DNA from: Punctularia strigosozonata HHB-11173 SS5
Lineage: Eukaryota; Basidiomycota; Agaricomycetes; Corticiales; Punctulariaceae
NCBI RefSeq assembly: GCF_000264995.1
Contig: NW_006767441.1
Coordinates: 818,370 to 882,369 of the forward strand
DNA: 64,000 nt
Reading direction: 5' to 3'
Below, piece by piece: positions 45,934-56,982 of the stretch (within the stretch, counting starts at the first letter, position 1; every line of letters starts with the position of its first letter). The position numbers and the translations under genes were made by a program. The notes beneath the pieces are model-generated. The model was given only the letters and a program-made list of their open reading frames with translations, was not told the DNA's origin and did no database searches.

Positions 45934-46068
45934 CGGAGGACTGAGAGAGGAGGGAGTGGCTGTGTCCCGTCATGGTCCCAGACTCCCATTTGACGCGGCG
46001 ACGAGTCGCGAAGCGCGTTTGCAGTCGTTCGCTGACTTCGACCAACTCATCGTACGCCGTCAAATGGC
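45934..46068. promoter_or_regulatory. Bidirectional promoter uL3m/RRN6
   Basis: 135 bp between divergent ATGs. Both products serve ribosome production, one in mitochondria and the other in the nucleolus. The RRN6 side has an out-of-frame ATG five bases before the chosen start. Confidence 0.45.
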
Positions 46069-49000
46069 ATGGATAACTGGCCCGCGTATTCCACCGGAGG
46101 CAATCTACCTCTGAAGCCGAAAGATCGCAGAAATAGAGCCCAAGTCAAGGAGACCCCATGGAGTTATCCTATCCTTGAACCTGGCTTGCTGCACGCAGCT
46201 ATGTTGCGGCTGTCCGAAGGCGCTCCGTCCTGGAGTCTCGCCGCTAATGACAATGACGGTACGAAAGCGCAGATGCTATATATTCTTTGTTCTGACCGTG
46301 GCGTAGGTTCCAGGCTGAGGGCTTTCACTGACCCGACTTTGGTCTTCCCCACAACTCGGCATGCCCCTCTTACGCGGCCGATCGCGACCGTGGATCAGAG
46401 CACGGACTCTGGAGTATGTTGATCTCGACGCAAATATGTATATGGATCACTGAATCCGAATAATAGGCTCATTACATCAGGACTTATCATCCTGATGTCG
46501 ATATACCGGCAGAAATCATTCGGGACGAGGTGGCAAACGACTACAAGATCGCCCAAAGCGTTCACAAATTCGATCCTTACGATGGTCAACTCCTGGATGT
46601 CGCAGTTCGGCGGTCGGGAACACGTACAAGAGCATATGTCGTCTTTCCTATGGGCGATTCAGGCAAAGAACTCAGTGAGTCGGTCTTTCGTCAAGGTGTA
46701 TCTCGACCCGCGGTAACCATCATTATATAGACATCTCTCCGTTACGATACACACAAAGAACCGGGAGTGTGTTCAAACCGACAGCACACCCTGTCTGTAA
46801 GTTTGAGACGCCTATTCGGCAAGTCGTAGCATCACCCATGGCACCGAATCAGACAAGCGGTGCGTTGTTCGAAACACCATTTTGGATGAGGGCGACTCTT
46901 AACGTCAAGTAGACCCTCTTATCGCTGTGCGTACGTATGGCTCTTTGATGATCCATCGAGCCAACGCCGTATATACTGGCGAGAGGATGGACATTAGTGA
47001 AATCGCTCGTTTGCGGCGTTCAGATCTCGACGAGCGACATCCTGTTGATGTAGCCCTGGTTTCCTCGCTATCTGGCTCCCTGGTCGTCAATGACCGTGGC
47101 ATGGTCTATCGACTTCCTCTGCATGGCCCAGGAGGCCCCCCTGTTTTGTGAGACCTCACCACCCTTGGATCAGAAGATGGACATTGAACAGGGTATAGGG
47201 TGCCAACGAGCTCAGAGCTTGGTGCTGAAGATACTTTCTGGAGGCTTGCTGCAGGGCAGAATGATCGCGACTACTTTCTCGCTTCGAGTCATCACCTTCG
47301 TAAGCTGGATCTTCGAGTAAGTAGGAAAGTCGATTGGGTAGTCAGAGTCTCATTTCCCCTCCAGTCGTCCGATGCACTGGACATCTATAGCACACCAGGC
47401 CAAGAAGCCTGCGTAACCTCTTTCACAGTTCCATCCGATGCTTCTGATGGACTGCTTAACGTTGTTACTACCAGCGAGGTATTATGGCTTGATGAACGAA
47501 AACCCGGGACCCCGTTGTTGGCATATAAACACAGGCGAAGCTTCGACCGGACTTTGCGATGCACAAGCATCCAAGTATCAGGAAGTAGGAGCGAGTGCTT
47601 GCACCTTCATATGATGTCGTTGACAAACGTCTCCTTCCCAGAACCTCTGACTATCCTGACGTCTCGTCGCAACGGCCTCATTACCGTATACGATGTATCC
47701 CGCGGCGACGGTGGTCTCGTTCAATCTCACTCGTGGCCGTACGCTCTACCGCCTGTCGTCCCGACAGGAACGAACCTGGGGCACCTCGTCTTCCGACACC
47801 CTTTAGATAGTAACGAAACTCCAGTCGCCTTGTACGGCATGGATTCCCGAGGGGGTGTCCACGGTATGGAACTGGGTTTCGCAGCAGAAGATGACATAGG
47901 CAGCCTCCCTCCCTCCCGATACGATTTCGAATGGACAGACGACGTACGGTTGCTTGATGATGAGTCAATGAGGATGAAACCCGATTACGGGCCCATGGCG
48001 GCTCGAGCGGAGGAGGTCGTCGATTTTGAACTGGCGTATAGAGGTAAAACACCTATGTGGGAATCGTCATTGGCCGCGACGGCTGAGCACGTTTGTAGCA
48101 TTGCTCGATATGCCTGAGGCGGAATCCGGGGTTGCAGATACTGTTTACGACATGCTAGACAGAATGCCCTCCTTCTGGCAGGAGTCTGATATCCCCGTCG
48201 AGCAGGCGGTAACAACGTGAGTGAAGACCACCCGCGCCGCTGGTTTTCATCTGTTTGACAGTTTGGCATACAGCTATGATGTTGCATTCCGTTCCGGAGA
48301 GGACCCTTCACAAGCCGGTCGCGCGGACTTTCTTTCGGGTAGTGCCCTCAATTCCGTGCGTGGTTATCGTGCGTTGACACAGGGGAGGATACCTATCGAG
48401 GACGTTGCCAAGAATGCTGGTTGGCACTTCTCCGCTACCAGGTTCCTCCAGCAGTTCGTCGAGGATATGGATGACGATCCACTCCAAATGGCACAGAACC
48501 TATCTCGGTACGACCTGGAGCGCAGTGAATATAGGCCAGGGGCTTCTATCCGGAGGGAAATGGAAGCGCGCGAGCAGCTTGCTCTCGACCTGGCACTCGC
48601 ATCCAGCGTCTTCACTGCAGCTCCGATCAGTCGACATACTCTGCGGTCGAGAACGAGCGTCGAAGACCTGGAATCGATGTCACGGGCGACGGAAGCTATG
48701 ACACTTAGTGCGGATGCCCCTCCGGTCCAGTTCTCCTTCTTGCGGCCTATAGAGAAGAAAGTGGAAAATCCAGAGGTTCCTTCAAGCGATGACCACACCC
48801 ACACGTCTAAGGGTGTATGCCCCGCAGGCGTTCGCCTTCTGTTGCGGGAGTGGGAACCCACGAGTTCGACGGCGAAGTATTCGTATCAGGATCCGTACGG
48901 TACTCTGGACCAACCCGCGCCTTTGCAACAATCACGCCCGGCTGCTCAACCCGTTAAGGCCGCCGCGCAGTCCCAGCCCACCCGCGGCAAAGCTTCGCAA

Positions 49001-49303
49001 CCCAAGCAACCGCCGACCATCGTCCCCGCCGCCGCGAGAACGGGCCAGCAACCTGCCGCATCCGTACCCACGCCGATCGCCCCACCTCTCGTAGTCCCTT
49101 CCAAACACGAACCACAACGTGCGCCGAGGCGGCAAGCGGGAACGGGACCGCCCCCGGCTTTTGGCACTCAGGTTCAGTCGTCTCAACCGAGTCTGAGCTC
49201 GCAGCCGGGCATGGTCGCGACGCAGGTGTTGCCTGGTCCCTTCGGTGGCCGAGTACCCGTAGCGAAGAAGAAACCTGCTAAGAAAAGGATGGGCGGGTTC
49301 TGA
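46069..49303 (+). CDS. RRN6: RNA polymerase I initiation factor Rrn6 (TAF1C-like)
   Basis: Subunit of the core factor (SL1 in animals) that recruits Pol I to rDNA promoters. The ATG at 46069 gives MDNWPAYSTGGNLPLKPK. Joined exons give DPTLVFPTTRHAPLTR and a beta-propeller-like N-terminal half with DPLIAVRTYGSLMIHRA, LVVNDRGMVYRLPL, CVTSFTVPSD, VVTTSEVLWLDER and NGLITVYDVSRGD. Then a helical domain and a long Pro/Gln/Ala tail end in KKKPAKKRMGGF. A basic terminus finishing in GF is characteristic of Rrn6/TAF1C proteins. About ten short introns. I judge the family from layout and terminus, since sequence conservation is weak. Confidence 0.8.
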
Positions 49304-49924
49304 CAGGCCGTCTACGGTATCTTCGTCGTTCGAGTATGTGTGGGGTGCAAGTTGCGGCGCTATGCACGCAAGCGGCTGAGAAAGGACGCAGCATCGATTG
49401 GGGCACTCGGATGCTTGCATTTCACGCAGGGTGGGGAAATGATGGGAACATGTCAATTATTAGTGTATTGCGCAGTTGCTCCCACCGAGTAGATCGTGAA
49501 ATGGGATAGAGTTCGGGTAGCGCGTCTTATGACGCGCTTCGATCTTCCGACGCGACCTTCCGCTCCTCGCTGCAAGAGCCTGCAGATCCGGGTTCACAGC
49601 GCTCGCTCTTCCCTTTCTACTGCCCACATTCAACCACCACACGCGCGAGCCAGGCTTCGGTGCAGAGCGTTGCACAAGAGCCGCTACACTCCCCTCAGGC
49701 TGAAGCCACCACATGCGTCGTAGTGGCCGCTTGAAAGCCTAAACCTGCATTCCATATGGATGGGGAGAGGTTCGGGTTATTTTATCGGTTTTCCAGCTCG
49801 TTCGCCTGACCATGAAGCAGACGCATGACATTCCAGCCTCAGTCCGGTACCGTCAATGAGTTCCTCCGTAGTATGCTTCACGCATTCGCTCGCCCAAATC
49901 TGTAGCTCAATCGTCTGCCCGTAG
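49304..49924. other. Intergenic region, may include the first exon of the carrier gene
   Basis: 621 bp. The carrier gene's first exon and promoter should lie here, but no start codon joins the downstream exon cleanly. Short open frames show no motif. Confidence 0.45.
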
Positions 49925-51387
49925 GTCACAAGGCGGTGGTCTGCTCCCTTACGGCTTCATACATATCAACGTTTGTGGGGTACCCGGTGCGTTTTTTTTA
50001 GAGCTAGATGCTCCACACTTGAACCTGAGATGTCAGCGTTAGCTCGACTCCGTCAAGTCACGACTGCAAACGATCAAAACTCCCATATCCATACCCGGCG
50101 TCTTTTCCTTAGTGTACCGCGAAGAGGGGTGGAGGGGGTTTTACCGCGGGATATGGATACCTTTATCGACGATATCCTTCGTCCGTCCGTAGCCGTGCTT
50201 TCCCCGATACATTCCAAGCCTGATCCCCCTCTCTACCAAGGCGCTGCTTCCTTCACGATATATTCCGGAACAAAGGAGTACATGCGGAATCACCAAATCC
50301 TGACTCAAAATAACATAGTCGATGTTGCTGCCATGGGGGTGTGTCTTGCCGTTGCTATGCGTCATTGCCGAGTTCACCAAGGAATACAGGGTATCAGCGG
50401 TGCTACCTCTGGGTCCCTTCTAACAGTTGGGACGGTCCGTACGTTCTGTGCCTCCTCCCAAGTGCCTTCATGTCCCTTATGCTTCTCCGACAGCATTTGA
50501 ACTTGTCAAAGTGAATCCAATTTGCATCCGGAGATGCATATATGAATTGCGGCTGAACGAACAACTAAACATAGATCCGACGGCAACTTGAATACAGCAT
50601 CGCGGCCGCGAAGGGTCAACACCTGGAGCGTGCACCCACTACTATAGAAGCCATCCGGGATATAGTGCGTATCAATGGCCCAATGGGTCTGTGGACAGGA
50701 TTCCGGCTGCACTTTTGTACGACTTCCTCCATTCTTCGCCCTTCCTGCTCCCTGATAATAAATTCGTAGTACGCGACACTTCCGGGACGGCGCTATATTT
50801 CATGGAGTACGACGCGATGCGGTATCTTCTGGGTCGCTTGCCGTCAGGCGAGCAAGGTCCGACTCCAGCGTGGCTACCTGTTCACGCATCCCTCGTTCCC
50901 TTTTTGTGCGGTTCATTATCTGGGGTGTCTTCTTGGGCGCTGGTGAGTGTATTCCGTGCATCTCTTTTTCCTGCGTGCTGACCTACGCGAACCAAGATCT
51001 ATCCTCTGGATGTGTAAGTTCGCCATGCAAACGTCTAACATCTGGTCTCCATGACTCACGATCCTCCCCAGCGTCAAGACTAAAATGCAGCAGAGAGCAC
51101 TGGCAGGAGATCAGTATAGGGGAGCGTTGGAGACCCTTCAACGGTTGATAAGAGGTATGTTCCTCCGTCCTCCTTGCTACCTGAGCTCATAGGTGTATTG
51201 AGGTCCCGATCCGCATAACCCCAAGCCTCTATTGGCAGGGCTGACGCGCATATACCGAGGCCTCGGTATCAGCGCACTGCGTAGCATTACCACCCACGGC
51301 CTGCTCTGGACGTTCTTCGACATGACCTCTACTTATATTGACTCACTTCCGGGCAAACCCTCGACATCAGACGAGGGAGAGGACTGA
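49925..51387 (+). CDS. Mitochondrial carrier family (SLC25) protein, start unresolved
   Basis: Inner-membrane solute carrier with the three-repeat fold; the substrate cannot be told. The first confident exon reads HKAVVCSLTASYISTFVGYP. Next come ALARLRQVTTAN, EGWRGFYRGIWIPLSTIS, AASFTIYSGTKEYMRN, ISGATSGSLLTVGTVRAFEL-like sequence with KVRRQLE, IRDIVRINGPMGLWTGFRLH and RDTSGTALYFMEYDAM. The last repeat has IYPLDVVKTKMQQRAL (the PxDxxK signature), LTRIYRGLGISALRS and a TGA at 51385-51387. The signature of the first repeat is degenerate (YP followed by SALARLR). Between exons about eight short introns are needed, and several joins were not resolved. The 5' end is probably in 49700-49925. Confidence 0.8.
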
Positions 51388-51678
51388 CATGGGCAGCATA
51401 TGATGGGTGACGGGAACCCCCCGACGATCCCGACAGCATACGAAGCGCTGTTTCCGACTCACAACCAGCATCGCATATCCGCAACCAAGCAACTATTTAG
51501 AGACGCAAACATAACACATTGCCTAGTTATATCATATGCTCTGCTGTACGCGGCAACATCTCCGAACACAGAACGCACCTAATGCGCGTCACAGAAAATC
51601 CGGACGTCGACAAATCCCTGCCTGTCGAATGCAGACTTCTGGCATTGCCCCCGGACTTTTCGTCGAGTACATTGTAAT
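51388..51678. other. Spacer between the carrier gene and the tandem array
   Basis: 291 bp of AT-richer sequence with no gene seen. It is the left flank of the 145-bp repeats. Confidence 0.5.
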
Positions 51679-52778
51679 CCTGGCACGCGGTAAGGTGCAG
51701 AGTGATTTATACGGCGTACGCAGCCATGAGTCTCGTCAACACCCAGCAATTGCCGATTACATATATCAGCCCTCTGACCCACAGCCCGAGGAAGACGTTC
51801 TCGCCGAGGAATTCGAGCGNNNNNNNNNNNNNNNNNNNNNNNNNNNNNNNNNNNNNNNNNNNNNNNNNNNNNNNNNNNNNNNNNNNNNNNNNNNNNNNNN
51901 NNNNNNNNNNNNNNNNNNNNNNNNNNNNNNNNNNNNNNNNNNNNNNNNNNNNNNNNNNNNNNNNNNNNNNNNNNNNNNNNNNNNNNNNNNNNNNNNNNNN
52001 NNNNNNNNNNNNNNNNNNNNNNNNNNNNNNNNNNNNNNNNNNNNNNNNNNNNNNNNNNNNNNNNNNNNNNNNNNNNNNNNNNNNNNNNNNNNNNNNNNNN
52101 NNNNNNNNNNNNNNNNNNNNNNNNNNNNNNNNNNNNNNNNNNNNNNNNNNNNNNNNNNNNNNNNNNNNNNNNNNNNNNNNNNNNNNNNNNNNNNNNNNNN
52201 NNNNNNNNNNNNNNNNNNNNNNNNNNNNNNNNNNNNNNNNNNNNNNNNNNNNNNNNNNNNNNNNNNNNNNNNNNNNNNNNNNNNNNNNNNNNNNNNNNNN
52301 NNNNNNNNNNNNNNNNNNNNNNNNNNNNNNNNNNNNNNNNNNNNNNNNNNNNNNNNNNNNNNNNNNNNNNNNNNNNNNNNNNNNNNNNNNNNNNNNNNNN
52401 NNNNNNNNNNNNNNNNNNNNNNNNNNNNNNNNNNNNNNNNNNNNNNNNNNNNNNNNNNNNNNNNNNNNNNNNNNNNNNNNNNNNNNNNNNNNNCCTGGCA
52501 CGCGGTAAGGTGCAGAGTGATTTATACGGCGTACGCAGCCATGAGTCTCGTCAACACCCAGCAATTGCCGATTACATATATCAGCCCTCTGACCCACAGC
52601 CCGAGGAAGACGTTCTCGCCGAGGAATTCGAGCGTAATCCTGGCACGCGGTAAGGTGCAGAGTGATTTATACGGCGTACGCAGCCATGAGTCTCGTCAAC
52701 ACCCAGCAATTGCCGATTACATATATCAGCCCTCTGACCCACAGCCCGAGGAAGACGTTCTCGCCGAGGAATTCGAGC
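51679..52778. repeat. Tandem array of a 145-bp unit derived from the GPI14 3' end, with assembly gap
   Basis: Three visible units: 51679-51819 (cut by the gap), 52494-52638 and 52639-52778 (the one joined to the gene body). By eye they are identical. Each carries, on the minus strand, the last 36 codons of GPI14 plus its stop and about 34 bp of downstream sequence. Copy number across the gap is unknown. 145 is not a multiple of three, so the copies cannot be read through in frame. Confidence 0.93.
51820..52493. other. Assembly gap (N run)
   Basis: 674 undetermined bases inside the tandem array. The gap length may be an estimate; long open frames drawn across it are artefacts. Confidence 0.99.
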
Positions 52779-54204
52779 TTATACGCCTCCGCAAGCCACA
52801 GTGCCTGCACACCCGCCCAAACACCCACGCAGAGCAATGCTTGCCATTTAGACATAGACAATCGAGGGATCAGCAGCGGAAGGAAAACCAGGTACCAGAG
52901 GAAGTACTGTGTAAGAAGCAAAGACTGTGAGCATCACTAGAACATATAGGAACTATAATGCATACTTGCGACGTGCACACTTTATTGAAAATGACGAATA
53001 CCGCAGTCTGAACGAACCACGCAAACGGCAGGTCTTCTCTCTGTCTGCCAAAAGCCAGGCCGGTGCCTAGCGCGAGAGTCATTTGTGGTAGGAAGCTAAG
53101 CAGAGGAGAGGCCAGGAAACGCTGCAGAGGCGACAGCACCTGCTCATCTCCGTATATCCCGGGATATGTCAGGTAATTGACGTAGAAGTAAGGCGAAAAG
53201 TTGTGCCGATGATCGATCCGGTGTATATGGTATAGGTACGATTGGTATATGAACGGGTATCCCCAGCTAGAAAAGGAGAATGAGACCCTGAACAGGTGTT
53301 CGTATCATAGAGGGTGCTTACAGGAGATACATGGCACCTCCTAACGCGAAGAAGGTCGTGGCGCTGATGAGTGCGAATACCGTCGTTCTTCGATTGAACA
53401 GCGTCCAGACAAAATGACAGCGACCATAACCATAATCTGCACTGATTACACCAAGACAAGCAACCCCATAGATGACGGGATATATCTTCCAGTGGGTGCT
53501 TAGTCCAAGCAAGACGGCAGCAACGTTCCAACGTCGCAGGAGCGCGGCGTAAAGCGTCGAAAGAACGAGCAGGAGCAGTATCGCCTCCGACGATCCGCGC
53601 GTCGAGATGGTGAATACCATAGGATTGAGTAGGTGGCTTGCGCACAGGAGTGTTGCTTTGTGAAAGACTGGATTGCTTGCGGGTTTCTCGATCCGCGCGT
53701 CCGAGCTTGGCTTTACCCTTATGGCTTCGGGTTTGTGATCCGGAAGGATGACGGTCGTGAGCATGCGGAAGAGCAAGAGGCCGGCAAGTATGTCACATAA
53801 TGAGAATAGGTATTTGCCGAAGGATTGGTGCACCCATTCATTCGGTGACAACAAAAGGGCCAGCAAGGGGGTATAGCGGTATGTTTCTCTCGTATATGGA
53901 CTGAGAACAATGTTGAGTACGGGGTTTGACGATCATCTCCAGGTGACATTAGTGCGCACTCGCCGATGTTCAGTCCCAGTTGCCTGGCGAGGGGGCCTTG
54001 CGCTACGTTTCCTTCCTCCGCCGATGGATTCAGCAGAAAGCGAGTCGCGTCACTGAAGACGCGATAATCCACGTCCGTGTACTTCAATGCAGAACGGGCA
54101 TCATGCCATTCGCTGTACAACACGAGCGCGACGCGTAATAAAGCAGAGGACAGCAGGATATGTCGAAAGGAGAGTGAGCGCAGGTGGGAGGCAACCGCGG
54201 ACAT
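52667..54204 (-). CDS. GPI14: GPI mannosyltransferase 1 (PIG-M/Gpi14)
   Basis: ER membrane enzyme that adds the first mannose to the GPI anchor precursor, using dolichol-phosphate-mannose. The ATG used (54204) gives MSAVASHLRSLSFRHILLSS, then LRVALVLYSEWHDARSALKY and the DxD motif TDVDYRVFSDA facing the lumen. Later exons give FTISTRGSSEAILLLLVLST and VAAVLLGLSTHWKIYPVIYG. The final exon has QYFLWYLVFLPLLIPRLSMS, ALWLAEAYKLEFLGENVF and MAAYAV before the stop at 52667. An in-frame ATG at 54267 would add 21 residues. Many hydrophobic helices are visible. The last 36 codons and the stop also occur in the tandem repeats downstream, so only the repeat unit touching the gene body is used for coding. 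About five introns. Confidence 0.92.
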
Positions 54205-54416
54205 CGCCGCGAAAGCTGAGGGATGCACAGTTGTGGCGTCCGCACTTGCAAGCGGCGAACGTTGCACGAGTAGTAACCACGATCTATATAGTGCAATATG
54301 TACAACGACTAAAGGGGAGAAGTGTAGAAAATAGCGTAGTAATGCGTGTCACAGCAGTAAAGCCAATCCTACGATGCCGCGCCGCAGCCCATCCAGCCTA
54401 GCTACAATTCCGATAC

Positions 54417-55299
54417 TTAGAGGTATTGCGAAAGCCAACGGAAGCCTGCGCGGTCGTGCATGAGATTAATCCCGAGCGGCTGAGCAATCGGAAACCAACC
54501 TTCACCGTAGCCCTGGCGCATGACAACAGAGCACATGAAGATCTCAATGGGTCGGATATCGTTCAAAGGGACTTTGCCCTGTGATAGCTCTCAGACATCT
54601 TCGAGCGCGATGCGTCATAACAAAGGCGTACCTTTCCAGTGGTCTGGTACAGACCGAGCTGGTGACGAAGCTCGTCCTCGCTCACGGCGCCTGGGGCGTC
54701 AATCTTGTTCCCGAGGATCAGGAAGGGCACCTTCGCGAGCTGCTCAATGGAAAGCAGGGAGTCGAGTTCCGCCTTCGATTCCGGGAAACGTTCGAAGTCT
54801 GCGCTATCGACGAGGAAGATGATGCCGTCGACCTCAGGGAAGTAGTCGCGCCAGAGGCGGCGGGCTGCAGACATATTTTAACGTTGTTGCACAGGACACG
54901 ACGCAGACCACATACCCTGTTGATGGCCACCGAGGTCATAGGTGGTGAACTTGACGTTACCGATGGCGAGCTCCTCAGACGCTGCATGAGTCGAATGAGC
55001 ACGGTTGAAGCAGTGCGTTGCGAACGGACTAACTCGGGTGAAGAGTCGGCTGCAGAGTCGCCAATCGGTCGTTCTTCAGCATGTGAAGAAGAGTCTACAC
55101 TCTGCAATGAGCACCCAGTGCGGCCCCGGCGATGCTGCGCTCACCGTCTTTCCAGCGTTATCCAAGCCCAAGAAGAGAATCTTGGCATTCTTGTGGGTCA
55201 AACCTAGGCTCTCTATCAACGACCCTCTTTCCCCGCGAACGTAGCAGACTGCATACCCAGCTGAGCGAGAACGTCCCAGAACCAGTTGACAATCCACAT
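54417..55299 (-). CDS. SAR1: Small GTPase SAR1 (COPII coat)
   Basis: ER GTPase that inserts an N-terminal helix and recruits Sec23/24 to start COPII vesicles. The ATG at 55299 gives [15 protein letters not shown], an amphipathic helix typical of Sar1. Then come [14 protein letters not shown] (G1, over an intron), TLHPTSEELAIG (switch I), [20 protein letters not shown] (G3), [14 protein letters not shown] (G4) and [15 protein letters not shown]. The last codons follow an intron: FRWLSQYL, stop at 54417-54419. About six short introns. The Sar1-type DLGGH motif has no glutamine at the usual GTPase position, as in other Sar1 proteins. Confidence 0.95.
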
Positions 55300-55474
55300 G
55301 GTGAATGAAAAGAGTCGGTGTTGATCGTCGAAGTGGAAGTTGCAAGGAGAGAAGTGAGGACGGCCGGTGACGCACCTTTGCCACGTCCCTCCTTCCACGC
55401 CCCCGCGAGCGACTTTGCCGAGGCCTGCTGGTCTTTGGCTACCTGCACGCCATTGACGTGCGTCTCTGTACACG
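55300..55474. promoter_or_regulatory. Bidirectional promoter SAR1/SRP receptor beta
   Basis: 175 bp between divergent ATGs of two ER GTPases that act in entry to and exit from the secretory pathway. Confidence 0.45.
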
Positions 55475-56538
55475 ATGGACGATGACTTTGAAGACTACTT
55501 TGATGCCCCCGTGCATCCGGAGACGCTCTCTGCTGGGTCTGCTTTTCCGCCAATGACCCTCGGGATCGCGTCCTTCTCGTTCGCTGTCCTGCTTCTCGCG
55601 CGTGCGTTCACCTCGAGCACGTCTCGAGCACGTCTACCGGACGGCCTGGCTCATCTTCCGTAGTGTTTGTTTATGCTCGCCGCAGCTCAAGGACACGAGG
55701 GAACGCCGTCCTCCTGCTTGGCGCCTCCGACGCAGGAAAGACCGCGATCTTAACAACGGTGAGCATTCATCCAATCACGACGTGCATGCCGTCTTGCTCA
55801 TTGCTCAAGGAAGCTGGCTTATCACCAAACCATACCCACACATACGTCGATACAAATCAATGCCACCGTGATCGCCCTGCCTGAATCCAAGCGCTCGCTT
55901 CGCCTAGTGGATGTTCCTGGACACCCGCGAATACGAGATCAGTTCCGTGAATATCTACCCGAGGCCAAAGCGCTGATGTTTGTCGTCGACGCAAGCACGA
56001 TCTCCCGGAATGGGACCGCCGTGGCAGAGTAAGTGCATCGTCTGCTCCTGATGCCTAGTTCTTCATTACTCACCATATATACATCCGGTCTAGACATCTG
56101 CACCACGTACTGCACGCTCTAAGTTCCCTTCCTCCGACACAAACGCCACCAGCGCTCTTGATCCTGGCGCACAAATACGATGCTTTAAAGACCGGCGCGT
56201 CGACCGCGTCGGGTGCGAACACCCCCGACCAACTCGCTATCAACAGAGTGCGCTCCATCTTGGAGCGCGAGCTGGAGAAGAGGAGAGCGACGCATGCTGG
56301 CAGCGTCGGCATGGAATCATTAGGCGGCGACGGCGAGGAAGGTGGAGAGCTCGGCGGTTTAGACTGTGCAGGCGGCGGCGGCGTTTTTCGATTCGCCGAT
56401 TGGGATGGTGGAGAAGTGGAGTTCCTCGGCACATCAGTCGCATACCCTTCGGAGAAGGGCGAAGCAACGGACGAGATGACGCCAAGCGATGCTCGTGGTC
56501 TCTCTAGTCTTCGACAATGGCTGGATAGCGTGTCATGA
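55475..56538 (+). CDS. SRP102: Signal recognition particle receptor subunit beta
   Basis: ER membrane GTPase that anchors the SRP receptor alpha subunit for co-translational targeting. Exon 1 (55475-55601) encodes MDDDFEDYFDAPVHPE and the membrane segment MTLGIASFSFAVLLLAL. After an intron ending 55663 come GNAVLLLGASDAGKTAILTT (P-loop), TSIQINATVIALPESKRSLR, LVDVPGHPRIRDQFREYL and MFVVDASTISRNGT. HKYDALKTGA takes the place of the NKxD base-binding motif. The C-terminal domain is acidic, glycine-rich and partly low complexity, ending LRQWLDSVS at 56538. About four introns. Protein-family fit is strong because of the VPGHPR motif. Confidence 0.92.
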
Positions 56539-56982
56539 TTATGGGAAATTTGTTACGTGTAGATCAGCATTCGCACTGCGATATGACTCACCGTGATATC
56601 TTAAAGCTCATGCTTTCGTACCCGCAGTACCCTCCTTTAACGAGAACACGCAGCGGGCTACGGAAATCAGCTTTTTGGGTTATACTATTTGCGACTGGCA
56701 TGATGAATGCAAAATCATCACAACGCTCGCCCCGTCGCATGATACGAGATTACAGGGAGTGTCTCGACGCAAGAGATGACCACGCAAGGGGCCCGTCTTC
56801 GCGGTTCGCGCGTTCCACGAGAAGCACGCTCACGTGTACGCGCAAATGAGACGCGACGCGGCGATCTCGATATCGGTGCAATCCACGACAGCGAGCATTC
56901 TAGCCTGAGTATACTTATTCACGCAGATGTTCTCGCAGCAGCTATCCGTTGTGCCTTTGTCCTCTCCTGTCCACAACCACCG
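56539..56982. other. Intergenic region
   Basis: 444 bp between the SRP receptor beta gene and the next plus-strand gene. I see no gene, repeat or RNA here; it should hold the promoter of the following gene. Confidence 0.5.

Noticed and set aside
51679-52778. CRISPR-like or satellite interpretation of the 145-bp repeats
   Set aside because: The units are contiguous without spacers and are plainly copies of a GPI14 exon, so a local tandem duplication is simpler.
51536-52930. Long open frames drawn across the gap
   Set aside because: They exist only because undetermined bases contain no stop codons; the sequenced parts are antisense to GPI14.
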